Under the pieces are notes generated by a model that worked only from the letters and a program-made list of their open reading frames with translations, had not been told where the DNA came from and did no database searches. The position numbers and the translations under genes were made by a program. A stretch of DNA of 64,000 nucleotides from Chrysogorgia sp. JL179-B06 (taxonomy: Eukaryota; Cnidaria; Anthozoa; Scleralcyonacea; Chrysogorgiidae), in NCBI GenBank assembly GCA_035772405.1, contig JAYKKM010000034.1:1425001-1489000 (forward strand). Reading direction: 5' to 3'. Of this stretch, positions 11,640-22,009 are shown piece after piece (positions within the stretch are counted from its first letter, which is position 1; every line of letters starts with the position of its first letter).

Positions 11640-11868
11640 ATATTCAACAAGGTACATACCTGTACAGCGAACCGCCTGAAACTTATTTGAGAAATTAGAA
11701 CTTTTTACAGAGAAATTTGTTGCAGCAACATCGTGGTTATTCTCATTAGAAAGAGAAGAACCCATTTTTACTGGACCGTTGTTTAATTGAGTAATATATG
11801 GCGTATACGAGAATCAATTTGACTGCGCCGTTTCGGACAAAAGGTGGACAAAAGGTCGAGACATCAAA
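11640..11868. other. No recognisable gene
   Basis: Short AT-rich spacer between the LINE tail and a minisatellite. Confidence 0.4.
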
Positions 11869-12110
11869 TGCAATTTCTATAGGCGAGAATTGTATTTCAG
11901 TGGTCGAGAATATTATATCTATAGTTGAGAATGCTATTCTCATAGTCGAGAATTTTATACATACAGTATGGTCGAGAAATTCATGTCTATATTCGAGAAT
12001 TTTATGTCTATAGACGAGAAATTTATATCTATAGTCGAGAATATTTTTATGTTTGTAGCTGAGAATATCATTTTGGTAGTCGATAATATCTTATGTTCAT
12101 GTCGCGAATT
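11869..12110. repeat. Minisatellite, about 20-26 bp period
   Basis: Roughly ten units containing GTCGAGAATTTTATATCTATA with variants (ATTCGAGAATTTTATGTC, AGACGAGAAATTTATATC). The open frames 11,798-12,013 (+) and 11,955-12,161 (-) are the repeat read as peptide. Confidence 0.8.
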
Positions 12111-12179
12111 GTAGTTCCATAATTGGGTTAATTCCTCGTGTACGGGAGAGACAATAGACACAGGCTACGTCATACTGAC

Positions 12180-12300
12180 ATATCAAGGTTATTTTCCCAG
12201 GATTCAGAAGCTTTACAAGAACTAAAATCCTAACCATAGCCCGAACAAAAACTCTAGTCCTAACATTGAAATAAAGAAATACTAACCCAACTCCTAAACC
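12180..12300. repeat. Dispersed repeat, copy 1
   Basis: AATCCTAACCATAGCCCGAA, then GTCCTAACATTGAAATAAAG and ATACTAACCCAACTCCTAAA. The same ordered words recur at about 22,550-22,680. The CCTAA words look telomere-like but are not a regular tandem telomeric array. Confidence 0.65.
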
Positions 12301-13010
12301 TTATAATTCAAAGCAACGATATTCTGTGTTTGCTACCCGAGGAAGCAACCTATACTTGAGAATAATCACGTTGAGCGTTACGGGCAGGGCATTTACTATT
12401 TTCGAATGGGGAGTTAGAATAGGGGAGGACGTAAAGTTTTCATATTTCTGTCCATTGAGTTCGTATTTGATCGACCAACTGGGCGGCTGATAGTGCGCGA
12501 AGTACTTCTTCGTTATACTCATCGCCGAAGGCGCTGGGGCGAGGGTGATAATCTTGACGGGGTTGTAGAATGTCCGGTCGTGTACAATGTCCGGTCGTTT
12601 GTGGGAAGTTAGTTCTGTAAAATGTTTGTCCCGTGTATATATAACTAGAAATACGTGTACGCAACAACCCCTCGCAGGCTTACTGTTTGAGGCTTTAATA
12701 TTGCCAAACTGAACAGATTTTCAAACTGCTTATTTTTGGGGTGCAATTTATGGGTAGTGTACTGAACAGAACCCAAGTGGAAAGTCTGCCAACACTAAAT
12801 TGTTTCGCAGGCAGGGTTAGAAACCAATTGTGTAACTCTTGATTATTGAAATTAATAATTATTTTAATAATTATTAATTTAAATAATAATTTTATTAATT
12901 ATATATTACATAATTAAAGTTAATTAAAGTTAATTAAAGTTAATTATGTCAGTTACGGTTTTAATAATAAATTTCAACATGCATGTTTTCAGTAACAGTG
13001 TATAACCTTG
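12301..13010. other. Unassigned, with a short TTAATTAAAG run
   Basis: A minus-strand frame at 12,440-12,667 has no recognised motif. At about 12,914-12,945 the 10-bp word AATTAAAGTT is repeated about three times. The words resemble the large satellite starting at 24.4 kb, but the period differs. Confidence 0.4.
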
Positions 13011-13013
13011 TAC

Positions 13014-13150
13014 ATACATGTACCCTACTGTAATAATGCAATCTGCATGTTTCCTTATTGTCTAATTGTCAGTATAAGCAGATACATGTACCCTACTGTA
13101 ATAATGTAATCTGCATGTTCCTTATTGTCTAATTGTTAGTATAAGCAGAT
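13014..13150. repeat. Two tandem 68-bp copies
   Basis: TACATGTACCCTACTGTAAT and the following 48 bases are repeated once with a few differences (first copy from about 13,015, second from about 13,083), ending AGTATAAGCAGATAC in both. Confidence 0.9.
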
Positions 13151-13570
13151 ACCAAAAGATTCAATATCTAAATTTATCCTAGTCCAAATTGATAAGCCTG
13201 ATAAACCTTTTATTCTTTTAGAAGACTTCTGTTTCTTAACTTTTATTAATATTATATAATTATGCACATACAGTACATGTACCAATATTTCAATGGCATT
13301 CAAGTACCGGTAACACAATTTCAACAAATGAAATGACAAAAGCCCATAATATATAACAAAGAACGATATTGCTTAATCTAATTATTTCACCAATATATAT
13401 ATATTAATTCAGGATGAAATTCCTTTCAGCTGCTTCTTGTCAGTGAGGTGATACCACTTGTTTAATCCCTAACATGTTCCCCTGATACAGTGAGTGTTAA
13501 CCTACTCAATTATACATTATACAGTATTTATCCTTCAAAACCTGTGTAAAAATATACATTGAAATCCTAG
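13151..13570. other. No recognisable gene
   Basis: AT-rich DNA ahead of the compact ORF cluster. Nothing assignable. Confidence 0.4.
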
Positions 13571-13773
13571 GGCTGGCACTGTCCAGGCCTACTATCCAGG
13601 ACAAAGGTGAATTTAAACAGACACATTTCGAATAACGAAACATGTCGATTGCATGTGTCTACTCAAGGTGATGGAAAAGAGACAAGTGATGAAGAAGTGG
13701 ATGTATTGATGATGAATTTGGAAGTGTGTTATCAACATCGAAAATATACTAATGCACCGTGGATTACTGATTG
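13571..13773 (+). CDS. Partial open frame at the left edge of the compact cluster
   Basis: A frame open from just after an in-frame TAG near 13,570 to a TGA at about 13,771. Apart from the adjacent Met codons of LMMNLEV near its end it has no ATG, so it looks like the 3' part of a gene. The C-terminal peptide includes SDEEVDVLMMNLEVCYQ and ends APWITD. No family is recognised. Its last codons and the AT-rich sequence behind them are duplicated at about 14,201-14,258, which links it to the genes that follow. Confidence 0.4.
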
Positions 13774-13779
13774 AATAGT

Positions 13780-13800
13780 TTTTAAAATTAAAAAATAATG
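13780..13800 (+). promoter_or_regulatory. AT-rich motif upstream of small ORF, copy 1
   Basis: TTTTTAAAATTAAAAAATAA lies about 60 nt before the ATG at 13,855. Related copies precede the ATGs at 14,312 and 19,730. I infer a shared promoter or start-region element. Confidence 0.45.
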
Positions 13801-13854
13801 ACTTGATGAAGAATAAAGTTTTTTATTTTACAAATAATAATCACTTCCAAGACG

Positions 13855-14142
13855 ATGTCAAGCTATACTAACCACTATAACTTTGATTTTCGTCAAGACA
13901 AGTGTCCAAATCAAACATATATTTTACGTGAATGTGCGCGTATCCCCTATTTGGGTAACCCACAATTTAAACTATGGTTGGAAGCAATGGTGTATCAGAA
14001 AAATCCATTTCTTCAACAACAACAATATATAACAACAACCCTTCGAACTGATAATACCATATATAATCATAAAGACTTACAGGACTTCGTTGAAAAACAC
14101 CTTAGGGTGACATGTAATTTCCTGAATAAATATTATTATTAA
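13855..14142 (+). CDS. Small unknown protein, 95 aa
   Basis: An intronless frame from ATG to TAA. The product is Tyr-, Asn- and Gln-rich (MSSYTNHYNFDFRQDKC near the start, FLQQQQYITTT mid-protein) with a C-terminal half that looks folded (KDLQDFVEKHLRVTCNFL). No signal peptide, membrane segment or known domain is visible. It is the first complete ORF of a compact cluster of like-sized ORFs on the same strand. The codon pattern and AT-rich flanks match its neighbours. Function unknown. Confidence 0.5.
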   Translation: MSSYTNHYNFDFRQDKCPNQTYILRECARIPYLGNPQFKLWLEAMVYQKNPFLQQQQYITTTLRTDNTIYNHKDLQDFVEKHLRVTCNFLNKYYY

Positions 14143-14200
14143 GATCAATAAATGTATTTAACTTTATTTACAAATTAAGTTACCGAGTTACAAATTGTAT

Positions 14201-14258
14201 ACTCCACTAATGCATCCTGGATTACTTATGGAATAGTTTTCTAAAATTAAAAAAGAAT
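14201..14258 (+). repeat. Duplicated intergenic segment with AT-rich motif, copy 2
   Basis: ACTAATGCATCCTGGATTAC and the sequence after it match about 13,749-13,800 closely over more than 50 bp. The copy includes TTTCTAAAATTAAAAA at 14,238-14,253, about 60 nt before the ATG at 14,312. The first copy contains the end of an ORF; the second is non-coding, so the duplication carried a 3' end plus the upstream region of the next gene. Confidence 0.75.
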
Positions 14259-14311
14259 GAACGAAAGAAAGAGTATTTAAAGAAGCGTCTATATCGCTTA
14301 GAATCATAATC

Positions 14312-14626
14312 ATGGCAGAATCAGATGTTGGAGTAATAAATCTTTTACATCTTAAAATGTTTAAGGGTGCTTGTTTAGCTCGTGATTGCAAGGATTCTAA
14401 GTTTTATGCTGTGGTTTATATGAAAGAGGATGCTGTTCATTTTGGGGCTTATCTTCGAGCGTCAGCAGTAAAAGATCTCAATCCAGAGACATATCTCAAT
14501 ACGGAACTGGAAGTATCTTCAAATTATTTTCTTGCAATAATTGATCGAAAGACCGCAATCAATTTCCAAGAACAAGTATATTTTGAATCAACTGGCACAT
14601 TACGAAATATATCCACGAACGTTTGA
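14312..14626 (+). CDS. Small unknown protein, 104 aa
   Basis: Starts at ATG in CATAATCATGG, a good animal start context, and ends in TGA. The sequence has alternating hydrophobic and charged stretches suggestive of a small alpha/beta protein (FYAVVYMKEDAVHFGAYLR, later SSNYFLAIIDRKTAI). No known family is recognised. Only 18 nt, nearly all A with a few C, separate it from the next ATG at 14,645. That spacing is far too short for ordinary separate animal genes and implies polycistronic or virus-like organisation. Confidence 0.6.
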   Translation: MAESDVGVINLLHLKMFKGACLARDCKDSKFYAVVYMKEDAVHFGAYLRASAVKDLNPETYLNTELEVSSNYFLAIIDRKTAINFQEQVYFESTGTLRNISTNV

Positions 14627-14644
14627 AAAAAAACAAAAAACAAG

Positions 14645-14942
<298 letters not shown>

Positions 14943-15031
14943 CGCTTACCTCAAAACTGGTCTGCTACAACTTGTTTCATCTGTAAAAGAATCTTCAGGC
15001 AGTGACAATATCGAAAGGGATGACCGCTTAT

Positions 15032-15758
15032 TTATAGGCTTTCTGCCGGAAAGTGGGGGCGTATGTGGGGGACAAAGCATGAGGTCATGGCTTTGTTTGC
15101 GTTGATTACGCGAAATTTATTACGATGACGACACTGTGAAATTATTTCCGCTCTTTTGTTGAGTAAACTATTCTTATTTTTTTCTTTTAAAATACAAAAT
15201 TTTTCTTCTAAACATAAATTGCATCGTTTTGATCCTCCTGTGTACGAAATAGAATGTTTTAGAATTTGCCAATTAATACTGAAATCTTTATTGTTTTCTT
15301 TCAATGTCCAAATATATTTCGAAAGTTCGGTGTCATTTTCATGCTTTTTATGTTGAAAAGATTTAGTGTGGTTGGCCAATCGCTCTTTGAATGTGGTTGC
15401 AGTCATACCAATGTAGTGTTTTATTTCGTTTGTGATGTTTACTGTCACTGTTGCTTTGTATACTATGTCTCTAGTCATGCATTGTTCTTGAAGCGGGCAA
15501 ATGGTGTTCTCTCTACAACTGCAATTAGTAGCGTCCCTATCCTGCGGTTTGATGTTCCTAGCTATGCGTGCATTGTGCTTAGTGATTATTGACTTAACAT
15601 TGTTCATGCAGCTGTAACTTACTTTAACTGTATTTCTGTTAAAAATCTTATGGAGCTTGTGGTGCGGAGGGAAATGTTTATCAATTAGGCTAAGGAAATT
15701 ACGTCCTATGTTAGTGCTGACACTCTTGCTAAATGGTGGGTTGAACCAAATGATATTG
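15032..15758 (-). pseudogene. Inverted partial PLE copy: linker and GIY-YIG endonuclease
   Basis: On the minus strand this repeats the C-terminal 241 residues of the PLE protein: NIIWFNPPFSKSVSTNIG, the Cys cluster CSCRENTICPLQEQC, the HYIGMTATTFKERL endonuclease core, then TELSKYIWTLK and CNLCLEEKFCIL. It has no RT and no start of its own; its apparent first Met lies in the sequence across the junction. Coding potential is intact but it is a by-product of insertion. Confidence 0.9.
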
Positions 15759-17533
15759 ACATCACAAAAACATATAAACATGGATCCGAGGACTCTATAG
15801 ATGAAATTGACTCAGAACTAAAAGACATTTCGAACAATTTAGGAATCGGCGACAGAATTGAAAAAATGAAAAAACGCGAAGCATTTATATCTTTAAAAGA
15901 CCACAAAGAAAATTTCGAAAACAACCCAAAATGTCGATTAATTAACCCCGCCAAAAGCGAATCCGGAAAACTAAGCAAAGCTATTTTGGACAAAATTAAT
16001 TCTAATTTGAGACAAAAACTGAATTTAAATCAATGGAGAAATACAAAACAAGTTATTGAGTGGTTTGGCAATATAAAAGATAAGGACAGACACAGTTTCA
16101 TTTCATTTGACATTGTCGAATTCTACCCATCTATTTCTGAAAAACTATTGGACCAAGCTCTGTCCTGGGCTTCAAATTTGGCTACTATACCTCAAAACAA
16201 CATTTCAATAATAAAACACGCTAGAAAATCTCTCCTTTTCAATAGCGGAATTTCATGGATAAAAAAAGATAGCAAGAGTTTGTTCGACGTTACCATGGGC
16301 AGTTTCGACGGCGCGGAAATTTGTGAGCTCGTAGGCCTTTTCATTTTAAACCACCTAAGTAAGAAATTTGGCAAAGAAAGCATCGGCCTATATAGAGATG
16401 ACGGTTTGGCTATCATAAAAAGTAAATCAGCACGTTTAGCAGACAAAACAAGAAAAGATCTCCACAAAATTTTCGAGCAATTTGACCTAAAAATCACCGC
16501 CGAATCAAATTTACGTATAGTAAACTTTTTAGATGTAACTTTCGACCTTAACAATGGAAACTATAGGCCCTATAGGAAGCCCAATGACGATCCGCTATAC
16601 ATAAATATGCACTCTAACCATCCACCAAGCATAACAAGGCAACTACCTGCATCAATTAACAAACGCATTAAACTCCTTTCGTCAGATGAGCAAACTTTTC
16701 AGGAATCTGCACCCTTATATCAGAACGCGCTTAGGCACAGCAACTTTAATCATGAACTTAGCTACACTCATGATACACCGCAACGACCACGTAGGAATAG
16801 GCAACGCAATATCATTTGGTTCAACCCACCATTTAGCAAGAGTGTCAGCACTAACATAGGACGTAATTTCCTTAGCCTAATTGATAAACATTTCCCTCCG
16901 CACCACAAGCTCCATAAGATTTTTAACAGAAATACAGTTAAAGTAAGTTACAGCTGCATGAACAATGTTAAGTCAATAATCACTAAGCACAATGCACGCA
17001 TAGCTAGGAACATCAAACCGCAGGATAGGGACGCTACTAATTGCAGTTGTAGAGAGAACACCATTTGCCCGCTTCAAGAACAATGCATGACTAGAGACAT
17101 AGTATACAAAGCAACAGTGACAGTAAACATCACAAACGAAATAAAACACTACATTGGTATGACTGCAACCACATTCAAAGAGCGATTGGACAACCACACT
17201 AAATCTTTTCAACATAAAAAGCATGAAAATGACACCGAACTTTCGAAATATATTTGGACATTGAAAGAAAACAATAAAGATTTCAGTATTAATTGGCAAA
17301 TTCTAAAACATTCTATTTCGTACACAGGAGGATCAAAACGATGCAATTTATGTTTAGAAGAAAAATTTTGTATTTTAAAAGAAAAAAATAAGAATAGTTT
17401 ACTCAACAAAAGAGCGGAAATAATTTCACAGTGTCGTCATCGTAATAAATTTCGCGTAATCAACGCAAACAAAGCCATGACCTCATGCTTTGTCCCCCAC
17501 ATACGCCCCCACTTTCCGGCAGAAAGCCTATAA
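15758..17533 (+). CDS. Penelope-like RT plus GIY-YIG endonuclease, N-terminally truncated
   Basis: An open frame through to TAA at 17,531-17,533, read here from the inverted-repeat junction; the first Met is at 15,866, well inside the protein. At the junction it reads DITKTYKHG, close to the TKTYK motif that precedes the RT core in PLEs, so the upstream N-terminal part is missing. RT motifs: AFISLKDHK, then SFISFDIVEFYPSI (motif A), GSFDGAEICELVGLFIL (motif B), GLYRDDGLAI (motif C) and FLDVTFDL. Linker and Cys cluster: IIWFNPPFSKSV and CSC...CPLQEQC. Endonuclease: KHYIGMTATTFKERL, then TELSKYIWTLK. Catalytic residues look intact. The first half of the GIY-YIG pair appears as YKA. No stop or frameshift lies inside, so this is a young copy. 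Confidence 0.93.
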   Translation, partial: DITKTYKHGSEDSIDEIDSELKDISNNLGIGDRIEKMKKREAFISLKDHKENFENNPKCRLINPAKSESGKLSKAILDKINSNLRQKLNLNQWRNTKQVIEWFGNIKDKDRHSFISFDIVEFYPSISEKLLDQALSWASNLATIPQNNISIIKHARKSLLFNSGISWIKKDSKSLFDVTMGSFDGAEICELVGLFILNHLSKKFGKESIGLYRDDGLAIIKSKSARLADKTRKDLHKIFEQFDLKITAESNLRIVNFLDVTFDLNNGNYRPYRKPNDDPLYINMHSNHPPSITRQLPASINKRIKLLSSDEQTFQESAPLYQNALRHSNFNHELSYTHDTPQRPRRNRQRNIIWFNPPFSKSVSTNIGRNFLSLIDKHFPPHHKLHKIFNRNTVKVSYSCMNNVKSIITKHNARIARNIKPQDRDATNCSCRENTICPLQEQCMTRDIVYKATVTVNITNEIKHYIGMTATTFKERLDNHTKSFQHKKHENDTELSKYIWTLKENNKDFSINWQILKHSISYTGGSKRCNLCLEEKFCILKEKNKNSLLNKRAEIISQCRHRNKFRVINANKAMTSCFVPHIRPHFPAESL

Positions 17534-17627
17534 ATAAGCGGTCATCCCTTTCGATATTGTCACTGCCTGAAGATTCTTTTACAGATGAAACAAGTTGTAG
17601 CAGACCAGTTTTGAGGTAAGCGAAAAT

Positions 17628-17683
17628 CTATTATTTGCTCTAACTATATGTTGTTGAGCACTCTTTGCATTTCGTAGACCAAT
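17628..17683. other. Short flank between PLE and TA tract
   Basis: About 56 bp of ordinary sequence following the right arm. It is either the true PLE 3' tail absent from the inverted copy, or host DNA. Confidence 0.4.
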
Positions 17684-18985
<1,302 letters not shown>

Positions 18986-19038
18986 ATGAATATAACAAGA
19001 TAATGTTAAATAAAAATATTTCGTGAACAAAACACAAG

Positions 19039-19239
19039 ATGTTTTGTTCATACTGTATGATGCAAGTTAAATCATTTGATCATTTTGTTATACATTATAC
19101 ATGTAGAAAATGCTATGTCGACAAACATTACTGTGAATTTTGTAAAATAATTTACTTAAAAATAATTTATAGTAAATTGGTTTATAATTGTAAATGTAAC
19201 GATATATTAAAAAGATGGAAAAAAAGATATATTGAATAA
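19039..19239 (+). CDS. Cys-rich zinc-binding-like protein B, 66 aa
   Basis: A complete frame starting at ATG in CACAAGATG and ending in TAA. The product has FCSYC, HYTCRKC, HYCEFC and a later NCKC: the same C-x2-C / H-x2-C-x2-C / C-x2-C layout as the ORF at 14,645, with nearly half of residues shared. The C-terminus is basic (KRWKKRYIE). The pattern fits a small treble-clef or ribbon-like zinc module, but I cannot assign a named family. The two paralogs lie on either side of the TA/PLE/ribozyme block, so they were probably close neighbours before insertion. An A/T-rich trailer with AATAAA and TTTATTTTACAAA follows, resembling those after other ORFs here. Confidence 0.6.
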   Translation: MFCSYCMMQVKSFDHFVIHYTCRKCYVDKHYCEFCKIIYLKIIYSKLVYNCKCNDILKRWKKRYIE

Positions 19240-19432
19240 AAAATGTTTTATTAAACAAATCCGTGTTATTTTATTTTACAAAATCTATATGTAGAGTCAG
19301 ATAAAATAAAACGTGTTTTTAATAAAAAATGTTGAGATATCATTATGTCTATATAAACATTAGTTATCACACGTGAGAGAATGTTGTATGGAAAATTATT
19401 TTTACCTTTAAAAAATAAATAAAAAATCATAA

Positions 19433-19673
19433 ATGGGTAGACAAAGAGGGGGTGTTTATTTACCCTCTAGACATAGGATTCATTATCAAATAGGTAAGGG
19501 TAAATTACGAAGGAAAAGAAAATGGGAAGGTATTTCTCATTGGATGCCCAAAGTACGTATGGCTGCTATGAGAGGAACCCTAAATATTATAGGTAAAAGT
19601 GGAGAAAGCAAAACAAAAAGGTGCTGGGTTTGATTGGGATAAATTCGTAAAGAGGGGTAGTTACACGTTTTGA
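19433..19673 (+). pseudogene. Small basic protein with probable 3' frameshift
   Basis: ATG at 19,433 opens 66 codons to a TGA at 19,631-19,633. The product is very basic and Gly-rich at the start (MGRQRGGVYLPSRHRIHY, then GKLRRKRKWEG), as for a nucleic-acid-binding protein. At an A-run near 19,611-19,619 another frame continues as GAGFDWDKFVKRGSYTF to a TGA at 19,671-19,673. That tail is well composed and aromatic, so I infer a one-base change or assembly error in the A-run. No family is recognised; structural or packaging roles in a virus-like element are speculation. Confidence 0.5.
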
Positions 19674-19680
19674 TCGAACG

Positions 19681-19696
19681 TTTCTAAAATTAAAAA
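19681..19696 (+). promoter_or_regulatory. AT-rich motif upstream of small ORF, copy 3
   Basis: TTTCTAAAATTAAAAA is identical to 14,238-14,253 and lies about 34 nt before the ATG at 19,730, which follows AACAAG. Confidence 0.5.
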
Positions 19697-19729
19697 TAAA
19701 TTAATCTTGTTTATTTCATATTTAACAAG

Positions 19730-19984
19730 ATGAACTCCGACAGTCCAATGCTCTGTGTATCTCAAGATCTTGTAAAAATAATGAAAAATATTAAAGCAGT
19801 GTTACAAAAATGTACAAAAGTTCTTATGCTACCTATTGAGGGTAAACCTGATGTTGATTTTTATAAAATTTTACTCAATGTGATATTGTGGATGGTGAAA
19901 AGTATATATATACGTATTTGGAACGTGATCATTCCGATAAGATTGGATCATTCATCGGTTTTACAGAAGGACTTGAATGATTGA
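19730..19984 (+). pseudogene. Tandem family member 1, frameshifted
   Basis: The first about 50 codons are homologous to the next ORF: a Leu/Phe-x-x-x-x-D-L/V-V-K start (MLCVSQDLVKIMKN), then KCTKVLML, then VDFYKILL. After about 19,880 the annotated frame turns into unrelated sequence. A neighbouring frame there instead matches the sister ORFs with KYIYTYLERD and stops at 19,978-19,980. So the copy carries a small indel near 19,878. The next ATG (19,996) is 11-15 nt downstream. No known domain. Confidence 0.6.
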
Positions 19985-19995
19985 AGAAAACAAAA

Positions 19996-20226
19996 ATGAA
20001 TAAACAAGACAATCATATGTTCTGTCTACCCAAAGATGTAGTAAAAAGTTTGGGAAATGTAAGGTTAATAAGATGTGATAAAGTTACTATATTCCAACCA
20101 GAGGATATAGTTCAATTTTATACATTACTATTTCATTGTAAGGATGAAAAGGAGGATGGAAAGTTTCTATATACCTACACACGTTTTGATCAAACATTGA
20201 ATGTTGGAAAAGTTGTAAAATTTTAA
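19996..20226 (+). CDS. Tandem family member 2, intact, 76 aa
   Basis: The intact reference of a local family of four. I take ATG at 19,996 as start; the open frame extends to 19,981 but has only TTG there. The product reads HMFCLPKDVVKSLGNVRLI, RCDKVTIF, VQFYTLLF and FLYTYTRFDQ: a short conserved N-terminal helix-like segment, a C-x-K-V strand, a second hydrophobic helix and a Tyr-rich strand. No Cys/His metal site or membrane segment is visible. Function and family unknown. Its closeness to the upstream ORF suggests joint expression. Confidence 0.6.
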   Translation: MNKQDNHMFCLPKDVVKSLGNVRLIRCDKVTIFQPEDIVQFYTLLFHCKDEKEDGKFLYTYTRFDQTLNVGKVVKF

Positions 20227-20285
20227 TAAATAATATTTGAGCTATAAAAGATTGTGTTGTAATGGAGAATGGTCAATGTTAGGAG

Positions 20286-20886
20286 ATGGACAATGCTGCA
20301 TTCATACTAGAGAGAGATATGTATAATCCTACATTCATACTACCCCAAGACTTGGAAAAAGTTTTAGGGTTTGGTGGTAGTTCTCATTTAATTTTATTAA
20401 AATGTGAAAAAATAAATGTGTTAAAGTGCCTATATCACTTGTGGGATCTTTACATATTTATAGTAATTGGAACATTCTAAGAAGATTTGTAATATATCTT
20501 CTCAGGCGAAAATTTCATCTTCATGGACTTTTTTGCAGTTAAAGTTACCGGATATGACATCAAAGGAGGAATTTTTGAAGCAAGAAACAAAAGAAAACTG
20601 ATTTGCAATTCCTCCTTTGATGTCATATCCGTAACTTTAACTGCAAAAAAGTCCATGAAGATGAAATTTTCGCCTGAGAAGATATAGTACAAATCTTCTT
20701 AGAATGTTCCAATTACTATAAATATGTAAAGATCCCACAAGTGATATAGGCACTTTAAGCGAAAAAAAAAGATGATTAATGTTGACGATTTTCTTTATAA
20801 ATTATTCTTACAAAATGATACAGTTGATGGTGTTCTAAAGTATATATATATACATATTCATCCAATGACGAGTTACCGCTGGTTGG
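20286..20886 (+). pseudogene. Tandem family member 3, split by a MITE
   Basis: The first part (20,286-20,424) reads PTFILPQDLEKVLGF and LLKCEKINVL, aligned with members 1 and 2. At a TTAA (20,421-20,424) the frame enters a 330-bp hairpin element. Beyond its second TTAA (20,755-20,758) the family pattern continues at about 20,775 as INVDDFLYKLFLQNDTVDG. With one TTAA removed the two halves lie in the same frame. The second half also shows a frame change in a TA-run near 20,840-20,852; the alternate frame there gives a family-like Tyr-rich end and stops after GNKVIF. So it has at least two lesions. Confidence 0.75.
20421..20758. mobile_element. TTAA-flanked hairpin MITE, 330 bp
   Basis: The left arm 20,421-20,573 and right arm 20,607-20,758 are reverse complements with about one indel and few mismatches. 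A 33-nt loop separates them. The ends read TTAA-AGTGCCTATATC and GATATAGGCACT-TTAA. TTAA duplication is the hallmark of piggyBac-type transposition, so I infer a non-autonomous element moved by such a transposase, although the terminal bases are not the usual CCC of piggyBac. There is no ORF. Confidence 0.88.
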
Positions 20887-20899
20887 AAACAAAGTGATA

Positions 20900-21198
20900 T
20901 TCTAAAAAAAAGATTTACAAGACTTGATTTACAAGATATTATAAGACTTTCACAAAAAATGGAATTCAAATAAATTGGATTAATAACTTTTAAAACATTA
21001 TCTAATATAGTTAAAATTCGTATAATAGATTCTAAACCTATTCCGAAACCTCAAGAAGATTCTATACAAATGTATGATTTATATTTTAAAGACGATACTA
21101 ATTTATATTATTTTAATATATGGTTTGATTCACCCCAATTAGAAAAATTGGGTAAACTTGTACGTCTTAACAAGCATTATATATTTGTTGTAATTTAA
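20900..21198 (+). pseudogene. Tandem family member 4, degraded
   Basis: A frame open from 20,974 to TAA at 21,196-21,198 reads TLSNIVKIRIIDSK, then QMYDLYFKDDTN, then FNIWFD and LGKLVRL, matching the order of member 2. In the same frame, sequence upstream (LDLQDIIRLSQKMEFK) ends in a TAA at 20,971-20,973. That stop splits the copy. No ATG opens the larger part. Confidence 0.5.
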
Positions 21199-21273
21199 TT
21201 TTTTAATAAAAAATTTGTTTGAAAATTTATATATATTATATTTTTATTTATGAAAAAAAAAATAATAAAAAAA

Positions 21274-21277
<4 letters not shown>

Positions 21278-21306
<29 letters not shown>
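21278..21306. repeat. (TA)n microsatellite
   Basis: About 14 TA units preceded by an A-rich tract; marks the right end of the compact cluster. Confidence 0.95.
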
Positions 21307-21308
<2 letters not shown>

Positions 21309-21359
21309 TAGGTATCCCCCCACTCCAGAGCCCAAAGGGATGCCGCCTCATTAAAAAGT

Positions 21360-21530
21360 CATTAAGACGGATCACTTTCGTGTGATAATTGCTTCAAGCT
21401 CATTGGTGAATTTTCAGTCGGACCTCTGCGAAGAAATCTCCTTGGGTCTACACATGCGGATCACTTTTGTGTGGTAACGGATAACTTAGTACACTAACTT
21501 GAATCTCATTACTGATGGCGGACCTTAATT
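21360..21530. repeat. Two diverged direct copies, about 90 bp apart
   Basis: CGGATCACTTTCGTGTGATAA near 21,368 and CGGATCACTTTTGTGTGGTAA near 21,457 each lead to a TCATT...CGGACCT end (near 21,424 and 21,525). Confidence 0.65.
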
Positions 21531-22009
21531 ATATTTGGAATATCACCGATTTCAATTCCGACTCCTTGACTCTCATTGGGAGTCGTGCGATTGCCTAAGC
21601 GTTCGTTTGAACCTATATGTCTTCGTTGGAATGAACCTGTGTTTTCACCGCATCTATACAAAGAGATGAACCCTAATAATTTTGGCCGTATTATGGCTTA
21701 TCTCGTTCCTATGATGAAGAACCACTCAGGGAAACAGTTCGAAGAACTGTTCAAGATCTCAAAGATATTGAAAAAATAAAAAGTTAATCGTCTTGGTTAA
21801 ACTGGATGACTCGGCTATTTTATGACGCCGTTGCCATGATGCATATTCACGTTGTTAAGGTTAAGATTTGCATACATGTTCTGAATTTGGCCGAATTATC
21901 GCTAATTATCTCGCGTTAGTGTAGGGGCCGATTTCAATGGGGGAAGAAACCCTTCGGGAAACAGTGTGAAGAACTGTTCTAGATCTCAAACGTATCGACA
22001 TAGTTAGTT

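Noticed and set aside
15156..15592. Plus-strand ORFs across the left PLE arm (and minus-strand mirror ORFs at 16,973-17,409)
   Set aside because: Antisense shadows of the endonuclease coding sequence; identical in both arms because the arms are inverted copies.
20477..20692. Minus-strand 71-codon ORF inside the MITE
   Set aside because: A frame through a palindrome that reads nearly the same peptide from both arms; an artefact of the hairpin.
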